64,000 bases of DNA. Origin: Bartonella bacilliformis KC583. Lineage in GTDB: Bacteria; Pseudomonadota; Alphaproteobacteria; Rhizobiales; Rhizobiaceae. The notes under the pieces are model-generated. The model was not told the DNA's origin, did not search any database, and was given only the letters and a program-made list of their open reading frames with translations. Shown piece by piece: positions 20,526 through 28,070 of this stretch (position 1 is the first letter of the stretch; each line of letters opens with the position of its first letter). Position numbers and translations under genes: made by a program. The stretch covers positions 1,239,001-1,303,000 of the forward strand of contig NC_008783.1 in the NCBI RefSeq assembly GCF_000015445.1, in the 5' to 3' direction.

Positions 20526-21371
20526 TTAAAATTTGTAAGCTACACCAATACGCACATCATTAGTTTTATAGCTAACTTTTGATGTGTCTTTCAAAAAGTT
20601 CTTTTTACCAAAATCGGAATGACGATACTCCGTGCGAAGAATAACATCATCGGTCATTAAAAATTCAAACCCTGCACCAAGAGTGTAACCAACCATTGTC
20701 TTCTTATCATTCATAAAGTCTATTGAAGAAACTTCCCCTTTTGTTGGAGTCACTTCAAACCAAGGAGTGACTTGAAGCTGTGTATAAGCAATACCCCCTG
20801 CAACATAAGGCATCATACGCTCACCAGCCAAACCAAAACGTATCCGCGTAGCGCCAATCCAGTTTGTTTTACGAGTAACATTATAAGCAATTTTATCACC
20901 AATTTTAAGAGAATTAGAATTGTGGCCATAGTCGCTCATTAACGCCTGATGCAATTTTAATACTTCTTCATCAACATGTATTGGATCACTAAGTTGTTTA
21001 TACTTTTGATTAGACCAAACCACATCTGTATCAACACCCACTACAAGACCACCACCGAATTCAACATTAGAACCTAAATAAAAGCCTCCTATAAAACCTG
21101 AAAGTTTAGGCAATGTTTCAGAACTGCTTTTATCTTCTCCACTCACTGCTTTGCGATTTAATGAGAGATTACCTGATATCCCCCCAACTTGCACACCGAA
21201 ATACAAACCTCCCCAAGAAAGATCAGAATGATCAACAACGGACATTGCATTTTGTGCTGTTTGCGTCTTTGATACAGCTCTTGATACAACTACAGTGTCA
21301 GCTGCCTGCACCAAAGAAGGCGAACTTACAGCAACTACACATAGCGACAATAAAACATTTTTTTTATTCAT
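20526..21371 (-). CDS. Hemin-binding / Omp25-Omp31 family outer-membrane protein (array copy 3)
   Basis: The 281-residue protein has a signal peptide (residues 1-23, cut after LVQA before ADTVVV) and the barrel landmarks LSWGGLYFGVQVGG, GFIGGFYLGSNVEFGGGLVVGVDTD, WIGATRIRFGLAGERMMPYVAGGIAYTQ and a C-terminal VRIGVAYKF. It is the same surface haem-binding/porin-like family as its two neighbours but more diverged in the loops. The ATG at 21371 is preferred over the in-frame ATG at 21386 because GGAGATA lies at the same distance as the GGAGATAAATCT site of other array genes, and it places the signal peptide at the N-terminus. Confidence 0.88.
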   Translation of the reverse strand: MNKKNVLLSLCVVAVSSPSLVQAADTVVVSRAVSKTQTAQNAMSVVDHSDLSWGGLYFGVQVGGISGNLSLNRKAVSGEDKSSSETLPKLSGFIGGFYLGSNVEFGGGLVVGVDTDVVWSNQKYKQLSDPIHVDEEVLKLHQALMSDYGHNSNSLKIGDKIAYNVTRKTNWIGATRIRFGLAGERMMPYVAGGIAYTQLQVTPWFEVTPTKGEVSSIDFMNDKKTMVGYTLGAGFEFLMTDDVILRTEYRHSDFGKKNFLKDTSKVSYKTNDVRIGVAYKF

Positions 21372-21386
21372 AGCTCCTATCTCCAT

Positions 21387-21811
21387 TTTCTATGTAAACA
21401 CTTACACAATAGACTTTACAAAAATCCATTCCAGATGTCTGTAGCAAAAATGCAACTAAAAGTTAATAAATAAAAATAATACTACTTTTAGTATATAAAA
21501 ACCCTATTGTAGGTGGAGTTTTCTAGACACTACCTACCTCGCAGCAGCTTCATTACAAAACAATAAATTCACGAGCTACACCTTAAAAATTCACCAATTT
21601 TTTGGCTATTTAATAACTAACTCGCTCTTTGCTAACTATCCTGCACATACCGTAATAACTGATCCTTTTGCTTCATTTGCCTAATCTCGAAAGCAGTGTA
21701 CCCCCCGCCTTCAACTAAACGAACATCACCTTTAGAATTTACACAAACATAAAGATAGACACACTTTGAGAAAAACAACCCCCTAACGACAAAAGTCGCC
21801 CACTATCCTAA
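21387..21811. other. Upstream region of hbp copy 3 with coding-like debris
   Basis: It contains the H-box-like element at 21431-21453. Between 21636 and about 21805 on the minus strand is a stop-free frame of some 56 codons that looks protein-like (it includes VYLYVCVNSKGDVRLVEGGG) but starts only at TTG or GTG and has no family I recognise. Probably the remnant of a lost gene; it could be a tiny gene of about 48 residues. Confidence 0.4.
21431..21453 (-). promoter_or_regulatory. Conserved upstream element (probable H-box) of hbp copy 3
   Basis: On the minus strand this is GCATTTTTGCTACAGACATC then TGG, a diverged form of the element before copies 1 and 2. It lies about 60 bases before the start codon at 21371. 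Confidence 0.5.
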
Positions 21812-22138
21812 TTAAAAGCTAAGCGGAGACATCCGAGATGTACTCCTTCTCCGCTGGCCACCACTCCAGAAATTCCTATTTTTTCCTTTACTGTAACTTA
21901 TCTTTTGTACTCGTTCATCAGTTGATGCCCATTTATAATCACCAGTATAATCACCAGCATCGACATCACTCTCCAAAACACGATCTAAAGAGCTACTTTT
22001 TTGATGATCAGAGCGATAATTTTCCATAGTCATATCAACATCCATTTGCTCTTTAATAACTGCAAAGTTAGCTCCCTGAGCCGCAGTAATTAAACCCAAA
22101 GAAAAAATAGATATAATAACAGGATATTTTGCATTCAT
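21812..22138 (-). CDS. Small secreted protein with hbp-type signal peptide and promoter
   Basis: The 108-residue product has a clear signal peptide (MNAKYPVIISIFSLGLITAA, cut near QGA) very like that of hbp copy 2 (MNIKCLVTASVCALISASAA). The rest, rich in Asp, Ser, Lys and Arg with a basic patch near the C-terminus, does not resemble a beta-barrel and matches no family I know. It ends in Phe like an outer-membrane protein, but there are no amphipathic strands. The ribosome site GAGGAGATAAATCT before the ATG and the probable H-box at 22213-22238 are shared with hbp copy 1. It is either a small effector-like protein under haem control or an hbp gene whose barrel was replaced or frameshifted. 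Function unknown. Confidence 0.6.
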   Translation of the reverse strand: MNAKYPVIISIFSLGLITAAQGANFAVIKEQMDVDMTMENYRSDHQKSSSLDRVLESDVDAGDYTGDYKWASTDERVQKISYSKGKNRNFWSGGQRRRSTSRMSPLSF

Positions 22139-22212
22139 AGATTTATCTCCTCAATAAATTATCCAAAACATGTTTTATTTTATACAAAACGTGTTTTTGT
22201 ACAATATTTTAT

Positions 22213-22238
22213 CTTAAATATCTATAGAAAAATAACAC
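22213..22238 (-). promoter_or_regulatory. Conserved upstream element (probable H-box) of the small secreted protein
   Basis: On the minus strand this is GTGTTATTTTTCTATAGATA then TTTAA, clearly related to the elements before hbp copies 1-3 (TTTTTACTACAGATATTT). It suggests that the small protein belongs to the same regulon. Confidence 0.55.
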
Positions 22239-22253
22239 GAAACAAAAAAATAA

Positions 22254-22389
22254 AAACAAATCTATATGGTTAAATATATGATTTAAAATCAAAAACAATG
22301 ATATAAATAGATCTTATATTCATTGGCTCTACCTTCAGGATTAATTATCCAAAACGGATTTATATAAATCACAATAACGATACAATTAT
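22254..22389 (-). pseudogene. Promoter and first codons of a deleted hbp-type gene
   Basis: The block 22339-22389 aligns with the upstream region of the hbp genes. AATTATCCAAAAC is shared with the leader of the small secreted protein, and ATAACGATACAATTAT then AAAAAAATAAAGGC mirrors ATGATACAGTTAC then AAAAAATAAAGGC upstream of copy 1. It leads into an ATG at about 22323 (MNI, as in copy 2), but the frame closes after about 17 codons. The rest of that gene is gone. No product is expected. Confidence 0.55.
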
Positions 22390-22424
22390 AAAAAAATAAA
22401 GGCTCCATCAAAGATAGAGCCTTC
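22390..22424 (-). terminator. Terminator after the hbp remnant
   Basis: A stem AAGGCTC / GAGCCTT (22399-22422) followed on the minus strand by a T-rich tract. It is in the same position relative to the hbp remnant as the terminators of the intact copies. Confidence 0.75.
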
Positions 22425-22439
22425 TTTTAACCATTTAAC

Positions 22440-22625
22440 CCCATGTATAATGAGATCGATAAACAACACCAGTTCAACTTATTATCTGGTGAATAGCCAA
22501 TCTCAAATTTTTGCTTTGCAAACTCCCTGTTTGCTAAAGCTAAAATACTCATATTGTGTAATTAACACCCACTACCAAGAATATAACAAAACAGCATCCT
22601 TTATTGGAAATGATACCAGAACCCC
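22440..22625 (-). pseudogene. C-terminal remnant of a fourth hbp-type gene
   Basis: Read on the minus strand in shifting frames, the region still shows the end of an Hbp barrel. A YILGSG piece aligns with GYTLGAG. An RTEY-like QYEYFSFSKQ piece aligns with TEYRYSDFGKK. ANREFAKQKFEIGYSP aligns with GKKKFANEKIEVNYKI. Stops and at least two frameshifts break it, and it is followed by an hbp-type terminator. The N-terminal two thirds cannot be recognised. It is a dead copy of the array. Confidence 0.7.
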
Positions 22626-22659
22626 AAATTATAATGAATATTGTAGCTCCACCTTAACG

Positions 22660-22995
22660 TAAACATTTTGGCACCTCTGCAAATCATGTAGACTACATTA
22701 TGACTTTTTTATAATCTTCTCCTTCCTTTGCGTACATTTGTGACTATACATTTAAAAAGATAATATAATTTTTCTATAAAACCAAAGCTGTTTAAATTGG
22801 TAAATAAAGATATAAACTATCATAATCCAATATATTTTTTATTAATTTTGCATAACTTTCTTACCTTTATTTCAAATAATTTAATCTGTCTTTTGCCTTA
22901 AATAAACCATAAAGAATATTCAGTGTCAGAATGCACATGTAGCAAAATACATAATCAATAGTGTCTCGTTTTTTCAAAATATCAGGAAAAATACA
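22660..22995 (+). promoter_or_regulatory. Upstream region of the VM-like toxin gene
   Basis: About 335 bases, very AT-rich, between the decayed hbp remnant and the toxin start, so the toxin promoter must lie here. I could not pick one -35/-10 pair with confidence and saw no copy of the hbp H-box. AGGA at about 22984 is the likely ribosome site. Confidence 0.4.
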
Positions 22996-24909
22996 TTGTC
23001 GAAATTGCTTCTATTTATCTGTGTTTTTTTACTGCATACAATTGTAATTAGTATTACTGTTCTCTCTGCTGCGCCTATTTCTCAAAAACTTCCCGATAAG
23101 CCTATTGATAAAGCAATTCGTGTTAAAGTGCATACTGGAAGCGAATATTGTTATGCTCCAGCATTTGTGAATGGTGAAAGTTATATTTACCTCAACGATT
23201 GTTCTTCTTCCAGTGCTCTACCTGCTCGATATGATGTCTTTCAACGAATAGGTTGGAATGTGAATAATGTTTGGTTGTGCATGACGGCCCCTAGTTCTGT
23301 TACGGGCATTGGAGATGATGACACACAAAATTGGAATTATATTTTATTGAGACCTTGTGTCATCAACGACGCAAACCAGCGTTGGATTATTAAAGATAAT
23401 GCTTTTTATACAGCTGATGAAAGATTTCGTGTTAAAGACTACGGATGGTACGCTTATATTTCAAAAAATGCAGGAGATTATTATAATCATACCTTGAGCA
23501 TCACAATGCAGAAATGGATAAATACTATCGCTTCTCCTGCAAATTTAAATCTCAAAACCTTCTTGGGTTGGAAATTTGTAAGCCGCTCTAGCTTTTCTAC
23601 ATATTATATTTCAGACAATGGACCTCAACCAAAAATTTTTGATCTTTACTACAATCCAGAAAATGGTCACATTGCTAGATATTTTCCTTCCTCTGGGGTG
23701 ATTGCTTGCATGGTTTCCAAACAGTCCTCCTCAGATAATTGGGATTGGGTAGAATGGAAATTTTGCAACGATAAAGTCTATAGTAAAAAGGATATTGGCT
23801 TTTGGAACCTTTCTATTTTGACCGGACGCGAGGGACCACTCATGGATCATCAAGGTAATTTTTTAAGAATTACCCAATATGGCACCAGTTGGGGAATACC
23901 TTATACAGCTAAACCCGGTTATCTTAAACAAGATACAGGCAATTCCCCTAAATCTCGGTTTATTTTCTCTGAAGACATTGAGCGCTGGACTCGCTATGTC
24001 AATGGAAATCTAGAGGACACACTTGCCTATTGCCCTGCTCCCGGAAAAAAGGAAACCGTCTCTCATGTTAAAACAAGAGTTAAGCGGTCTTTGCCTCCTA
24101 CTTTCAAATTGAATGATGAATGGCGGAAACGGCTTCATGATATCGCTACCACGACAACAGATACTACATTGAGTGTGGGAATATGTGGAACCTGTCTTTT
24201 GCACACTTACCAGATGATTGCTGAACTGCAAGAATATTATTCACGATCATCTCTTCCAAATCGAGGGTATTTTTTCGATACAGCTCCCCATACTGATCCT
24301 ATGATCTCATTAAGTCAAAGATTTCCCTCTATCCATAGTGTTATGCGTAATGCTCCCCAATTCTATGGCGTTCCTTTAAGTCCAACGGAAACAAGTGATA
24401 TGATAGCCATCAGAATAGCATCTTCAACAACACAGTCTATTTTACCACGTTTTAATTGGAGATTATCAAATTTAGCCACTGGTCAAAGTGAGATTTTAAA
24501 CTCTATTAGAGCGCTTTTAGCTGCATCTCCTGGAACAGTTTGGATAGGTCTAATTACCTACAATCTTCCAGGTGGTGAAATAGCTAGGCATGCAGTTCCA
24601 ATTTTGCGTTCTTCTTCTGGACTTAAGGTTATTCCAACGAACACTTCAATGAGTCTTTTCGATTTTACTGATCAAGTCTCAGAAACAACAGACCCTAATC
24701 TTGTTTTATTGCGACTTGCTCAAAGAAGTCATTTAAACATTGTTAGTTCTTTCGCAACATTGCAATTAATCGGAGAAGAAACAAATCCTCTGAGTGTCAC
24801 GATTTCTCAAAATAATTGTACTGGAGAAGGAGATGATAGAAGAGGAAATGGGCGTTTACCGATAAGCGCTTTAGTTAATCAATGCGTAAGTGGGAGATGT
24901 CCACTTTGA
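22996..24909 (+). CDS. Secreted DUF1561 / virulence-modifying (VM) exotoxin-like protein
   Basis: The 637-residue protein has an N-terminal signal peptide (about residues 1-26, ending TVLSAAP). Residues about 40-345 are Trp- and Cys-rich and fit the ricin-B-like lectin half of DUF1561 (PF07598) proteins: WLCMTAPSSVTG, WNYILLRPCVINDANQRW, LYYNPENGHIARY, WDWVEWKFCND, GNFLRITQYGTSWGIPYT. After a basic linker with RVKR (361-364), the C-terminal half (about 375-637) carries the family landmarks CGTCLLHTYQMIAELQEYY (C397, C400), GYFFDTAPHTDP, ARHAVPILRSSSGL and NNCTGEGDDRRGN. In Leptospira such proteins are secreted cytotoxins with lectin and nuclease-like parts; this family link is from memory of the domain pattern. 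The start is TTG with AGGA upstream. It stands alone, opposite the hbp array. Confidence 0.85.
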   Translation: MSKLLLFICVFLLHTIVISITVLSAAPISQKLPDKPIDKAIRVKVHTGSEYCYAPAFVNGESYIYLNDCSSSSALPARYDVFQRIGWNVNNVWLCMTAPSSVTGIGDDDTQNWNYILLRPCVINDANQRWIIKDNAFYTADERFRVKDYGWYAYISKNAGDYYNHTLSITMQKWINTIASPANLNLKTFLGWKFVSRSSFSTYYISDNGPQPKIFDLYYNPENGHIARYFPSSGVIACMVSKQSSSDNWDWVEWKFCNDKVYSKKDIGFWNLSILTGREGPLMDHQGNFLRITQYGTSWGIPYTAKPGYLKQDTGNSPKSRFIFSEDIERWTRYVNGNLEDTLAYCPAPGKKETVSHVKTRVKRSLPPTFKLNDEWRKRLHDIATTTTDTTLSVGICGTCLLHTYQMIAELQEYYSRSSLPNRGYFFDTAPHTDPMISLSQRFPSIHSVMRNAPQFYGVPLSPTETSDMIAIRIASSTTQSILPRFNWRLSNLATGQSEILNSIRALLAASPGTVWIGLITYNLPGGEIARHAVPILRSSSGLKVIPTNTSMSLFDFTDQVSETTDPNLVLLRLAQRSHLNIVSSFATLQLIGEETNPLSVTISQNNCTGEGDDRRGNGRLPISALVNQCVSGRCPL

Positions 24910-25066
24910 GAAAACAAAAAGTGAAGAAACCGATTTTGAATTTCTACGAAAATCAATGCCTTTTGGTAATATTGTTTACATTAATAAAAACGGACACGCA
25001 TAACATCTACACATAAGAATCATTGATAAGCCATTTTCTCTACGCATGTAAAATAAGTTTTTAAGT

Positions 25067-25687
25067 TCAACTATGTGCAAAAATATCAATTTCTGGCCAT
25101 CCTAAAAGATCAAGTTTTGCTCTCACAGGTAAAAATTGAAAACAGGCCTTTGCAACATCTTCTCTTTCTTCACGCTTTAAACGCTCTTCAAATACACTTT
25201 TTAAACGATGCAGATATAAAACATCAGATGCCGCATATTCAATCTGTGCACGCGATAAAGTTTCTGCTGCCCAATCCGATGATTGTTGCTGTTTAGAAAT
25301 ATTAACATTCAATAATTCGCTACAAATTTCCTTTAAACCATGACGATCCGTATAGGTGCGAGTAAGCTTTGATGCAATCTTCGTACAAAAAACAGCATCT
25401 GGCATAATGCCAAATGTATGCGCTAAAATAGCAAGGTCAAAACGCCCAAAATGAAATATTTTGGTTATTGCCTTATCTGCAAGCAATTTTACCAAATTGG
25501 GAGCACTATTTTGCCCTTTAGCAATCTGTATAATGTCCGCTGTGCCATCACCAGAAGAAAGCTGCACAACACATAAACGATCACGATGCGGTTGTAACCC
25601 TAAAGTTTCAGTATCAATTGCAACAGCATCAACACAATAATTATCTAAATTCGGCAAATCACCTTGATGAACGCGAATGTCTATCAT
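25067..25687 (-). CDS. rnd: Ribonuclease D, short exonuclease-only form
   Basis: The 206-residue DEDDy 3'-5' exoribonuclease carries Exo I VAIDTETLG (D25, E27), Exo II FHFGRFDLAIL and Exo III YAASDVLYLHRL (Tyr and Asp four residues apart). It lacks the HRDC domains of E. coli RNase D, so only the catalytic domain remains; this short form is common in Rhizobiales. It would trim 3' ends of tRNA and other stable RNAs. Its start overlaps the end of the upstream peptidase gene by 29 bases, so the two are cotranscribed. Confidence 0.92.
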   Translation of the reverse strand: MIDIRVHQGDLPNLDNYCVDAVAIDTETLGLQPHRDRLCVVQLSSGDGTADIIQIAKGQNSAPNLVKLLADKAITKIFHFGRFDLAILAHTFGIMPDAVFCTKIASKLTRTYTDRHGLKEICSELLNVNISKQQQSSDWAAETLSRAQIEYAASDVLYLHRLKSVFEERLKREEREDVAKACFQFLPVRAKLDLLGWPEIDIFAHS

Positions 25688-27074
25688 TTATCTTCCTATT
25701 TGCTAAAGTTGTAAGAATACGTGCCCAAGACCGCTGCCCTTTATGAAATGACTTTAGATTATATTTTTCATTAGGTGAATGAATACGATCATCAGCTAAT
25801 GCAAATCCAACCAAAATAGCTTCCATATCTAAAATTGACTGAAAATCACCAACAACTGGAATTGAACCACCCATAGCAATTAATAAAGCAGGATTACCCC
25901 ACTCTTGTGATAACGCATCCTTTGCTGCCTCAACAAAAGGTGAATCATAAGAGAGTTGAATAGCTCGAGAAGAGCTATGCTCCTTAAATATAACTGAGCA
26001 ATCAGCGGGTATAAGACTACTTACATAATCGCGAAAAGCTTGACGTATTTTTTCTGGATTTTGTCTATGTACCAAGCGAAAAGAAACTTTTGCACTTGCT
26101 TGAGAAGCAATAACCGTTTTAAACCCCTCACCCTCATAGCCCCCACTAATACCATTAATTTCAGCTGTAGGACGAGCCCATATTTGTTCTAAAACACTAC
26201 GTCCCTTTTCACCAGCAGGAATAGAAAGACCTATAGGGTTTAGAAATTTTTCTGCATCATAACCAAGCTCATTCCATGATTGCAAAATATGTGGAGGTGT
26301 TTCTTCTACACCATCATAAAATCCAGGAAGCGTCACCTTCCCATTATCATCATGAAGGCCCGCTAAAATGTTGGTTAAAATATGAATAGGATTGGCTGCT
26401 GCACCCCCAAAATAACCAGAATGCAAATCACGATCAGCTGCCGTAATAATAATTTCTTCCCCGACCAACCCTCGAAGACCAACAGAAATCGAAGGTGTAT
26501 TAGCATCCCACATTGAGGTATCACAAACTAATGCACAATCAGCTTTAAGCTCATCAACATTTTCTTTTAAGAAAGGAACCAATGAAGGAGAACCCGTTTC
26601 TTCTTCACCTTCAAATAAAATAGTAACCTTAACAGGAAGCTGACCTGTCTCTTCCTTAAATGCACGACATGCTTCAACAAAAGTCATAAGCTGGCCTTTA
26701 TCATCTGAAGCGCCCCGAGCACAAATAACCTTTTCTCCATCCCGCTCTTGCAAAGAAGGTTCAAACGGCTCATTTTTCCATAAATTCAATGGATCAACAG
26801 GTTGGACATCATAATGCCCATAAAATAATACATGCAAACAATCATCTGAAGGCCCTGGATGATGGGCAACAACCATCGGATGACCTGATGTTTCACGGCG
26901 TGAAGCCTCAAAACCAATAGTTTTCAAATTCTCCACCAGCCAATCAGCTGTTTGACGACACGCGTCTTTATAGGCCGGATCTGTAGAAATTGATTGAAAA
27001 CGCAAAAGAGAAAAAAGACGTTCCAAGCTTTTGTCTATATTTTTATCAAGGTGTGTTAAAACTTTATCAAGCAT
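25659..27074 (-). CDS. M20-family metallo-dipeptidase
   Basis: A 471-residue member of the M20/ArgE/DapE/CPG2 peptidases. Zinc ligands and catalytic residues lie in YGHYDVQP (H87, D89), ARGASDDKGQ (bridging D124) and FEGEEETGS (E156/E157). The lid-domain histidine is in DRDLHSGYFGG, and MGGSIPVVGDF and RIHSPNEKY sit near the end. It belongs to the dipeptidase group that removes single residues from short peptides; the exact substrate is not visible. No signal peptide, so cytoplasmic. In a host-restricted bacterium it probably serves amino-acid supply. Confidence 0.9.
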   Translation of the reverse strand: MLDKVLTHLDKNIDKSLERLFSLLRFQSISTDPAYKDACRQTADWLVENLKTIGFEASRRETSGHPMVVAHHPGPSDDCLHVLFYGHYDVQPVDPLNLWKNEPFEPSLQERDGEKVICARGASDDKGQLMTFVEACRAFKEETGQLPVKVTILFEGEEETGSPSLVPFLKENVDELKADCALVCDTSMWDANTPSISVGLRGLVGEEIIITAADRDLHSGYFGGAAANPIHILTNILAGLHDDNGKVTLPGFYDGVEETPPHILQSWNELGYDAEKFLNPIGLSIPAGEKGRSVLEQIWARPTAEINGISGGYEGEGFKTVIASQASAKVSFRLVHRQNPEKIRQAFRDYVSSLIPADCSVIFKEHSSSRAIQLSYDSPFVEAAKDALSQEWGNPALLIAMGGSIPVVGDFQSILDMEAILVGFALADDRIHSPNEKYNLKSFHKGQRSWARILTTLANRKINDRHSRSSR

Positions 27075-27147
27075 AAAAAACTCTTAATCCTAGCGAAAAC
27101 TTATAAATTACTTTAAGCCTATTATAAGATTTTGCAAGACGCTTTAT

Positions 27148-28023
27148 TTATTTCTGACACTGTGGACAATAAAAGCTTGAACGTCCAGACTGCACAATAC
27201 GCACAATATGCATACCACATCGTGAACATTCTTTTCCTTCTCGCCCATAAACCGAAAAACAATGTTGAAAATAACCAAGTGAGCCATCAATATGAACATA
27301 ATCACGCAAAGAAGAACCACCAGAAAAAATCGCTTCAGAAATCACATCGCATATATTCTGTGCTAAACACTTTGCTAATTCGCATGCATGTGCACTTTTT
27401 GATGCCAACGTCAATGCTCTACGCTCTGGAGATAAATAACTGCGCCAAAGTGCTTCACACACATAAATATTCCCAAGACCTGCAACAATAGACTGATCAA
27501 GCAAAGCAGCTTTGAGAGATGTCTTCTTATTGATAAAAGCCTTTTGTAAATAAGCCCCAGAAACCGCATTGTCTATAGGTTCAAGCCCTAGATTCCTTAA
27601 AAGCGGATGTTCATAAAGTCTCATTGTATCTGCTAAAAGCATAAAACCAAAACGACGAGAGTCATTATAAATAAGACGATATATTTTACCGTTTGTTGCT
27701 TGAAAACTCATGATGAAGTGATCATGCGCAACCAATTTACCCATATAAGAGTGCTTTTTCCTTAAAAGATCATCCTCTACACGCCATGATCCTGACATTC
27801 CCAAATGACTTACAATCGTTTCATTCTGTGATAAATGAAACAATAAATATTTTGCACGCCGACTAAGCTTTATGATTATTCTACCTGTAAGACGCTCAGA
27901 AAACGACTCTGGAAAAGGAAATCGTAGATTTTTACAGCCCAGTGAAACAGATATAATCCTTGAACCCATCAAAACTGGCTCAAGACCACGACGAACCGTT
28001 TCTACCTCAGGAAGTTCAGGCAT
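27148..28023 (-). CDS. mutM: Formamidopyrimidine-DNA glycosylase (Fpg)
   Basis: The 291-residue DNA glycosylase/AP lyase begins MPELPEVETVRRGL, where Pro2 is the catalytic nucleophile and Glu3 the acid. The helix-two-turn-helix region has VAGLGNIYVCEALW, and the C-terminal zinc finger is CSRCGMHIVRIVQSGRSSFYCPQCQ. It removes 8-oxoguanine and other oxidised purines, working with MutL-dependent repair to limit mutation. It lies between the M29 aminopeptidase and the M20 peptidase on the same strand. Confidence 0.98.
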   Translation of the reverse strand: MPELPEVETVRRGLEPVLMGSRIISVSLGCKNLRFPFPESFSERLTGRIIIKLSRRAKYLLFHLSQNETIVSHLGMSGSWRVEDDLLRKKHSYMGKLVAHDHFIMSFQATNGKIYRLIYNDSRRFGFMLLADTMRLYEHPLLRNLGLEPIDNAVSGAYLQKAFINKKTSLKAALLDQSIVAGLGNIYVCEALWRSYLSPERRALTLASKSAHACELAKCLAQNICDVISEAIFSGGSSLRDYVHIDGSLGYFQHCFSVYGREGKECSRCGMHIVRIVQSGRSSFYCPQCQK

Positions 28024-28070
28024 TTATCTTTTTATCTTACAAACACAGTGCTGTTAAAAAAATAACAATA

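Noticed and set aside
18486..24909. Insertion sequence or prophage carrying the hbp/toxin region
   Set aside because: No transposase, integrase, inverted repeats or tRNA-attachment site was found at the borders.
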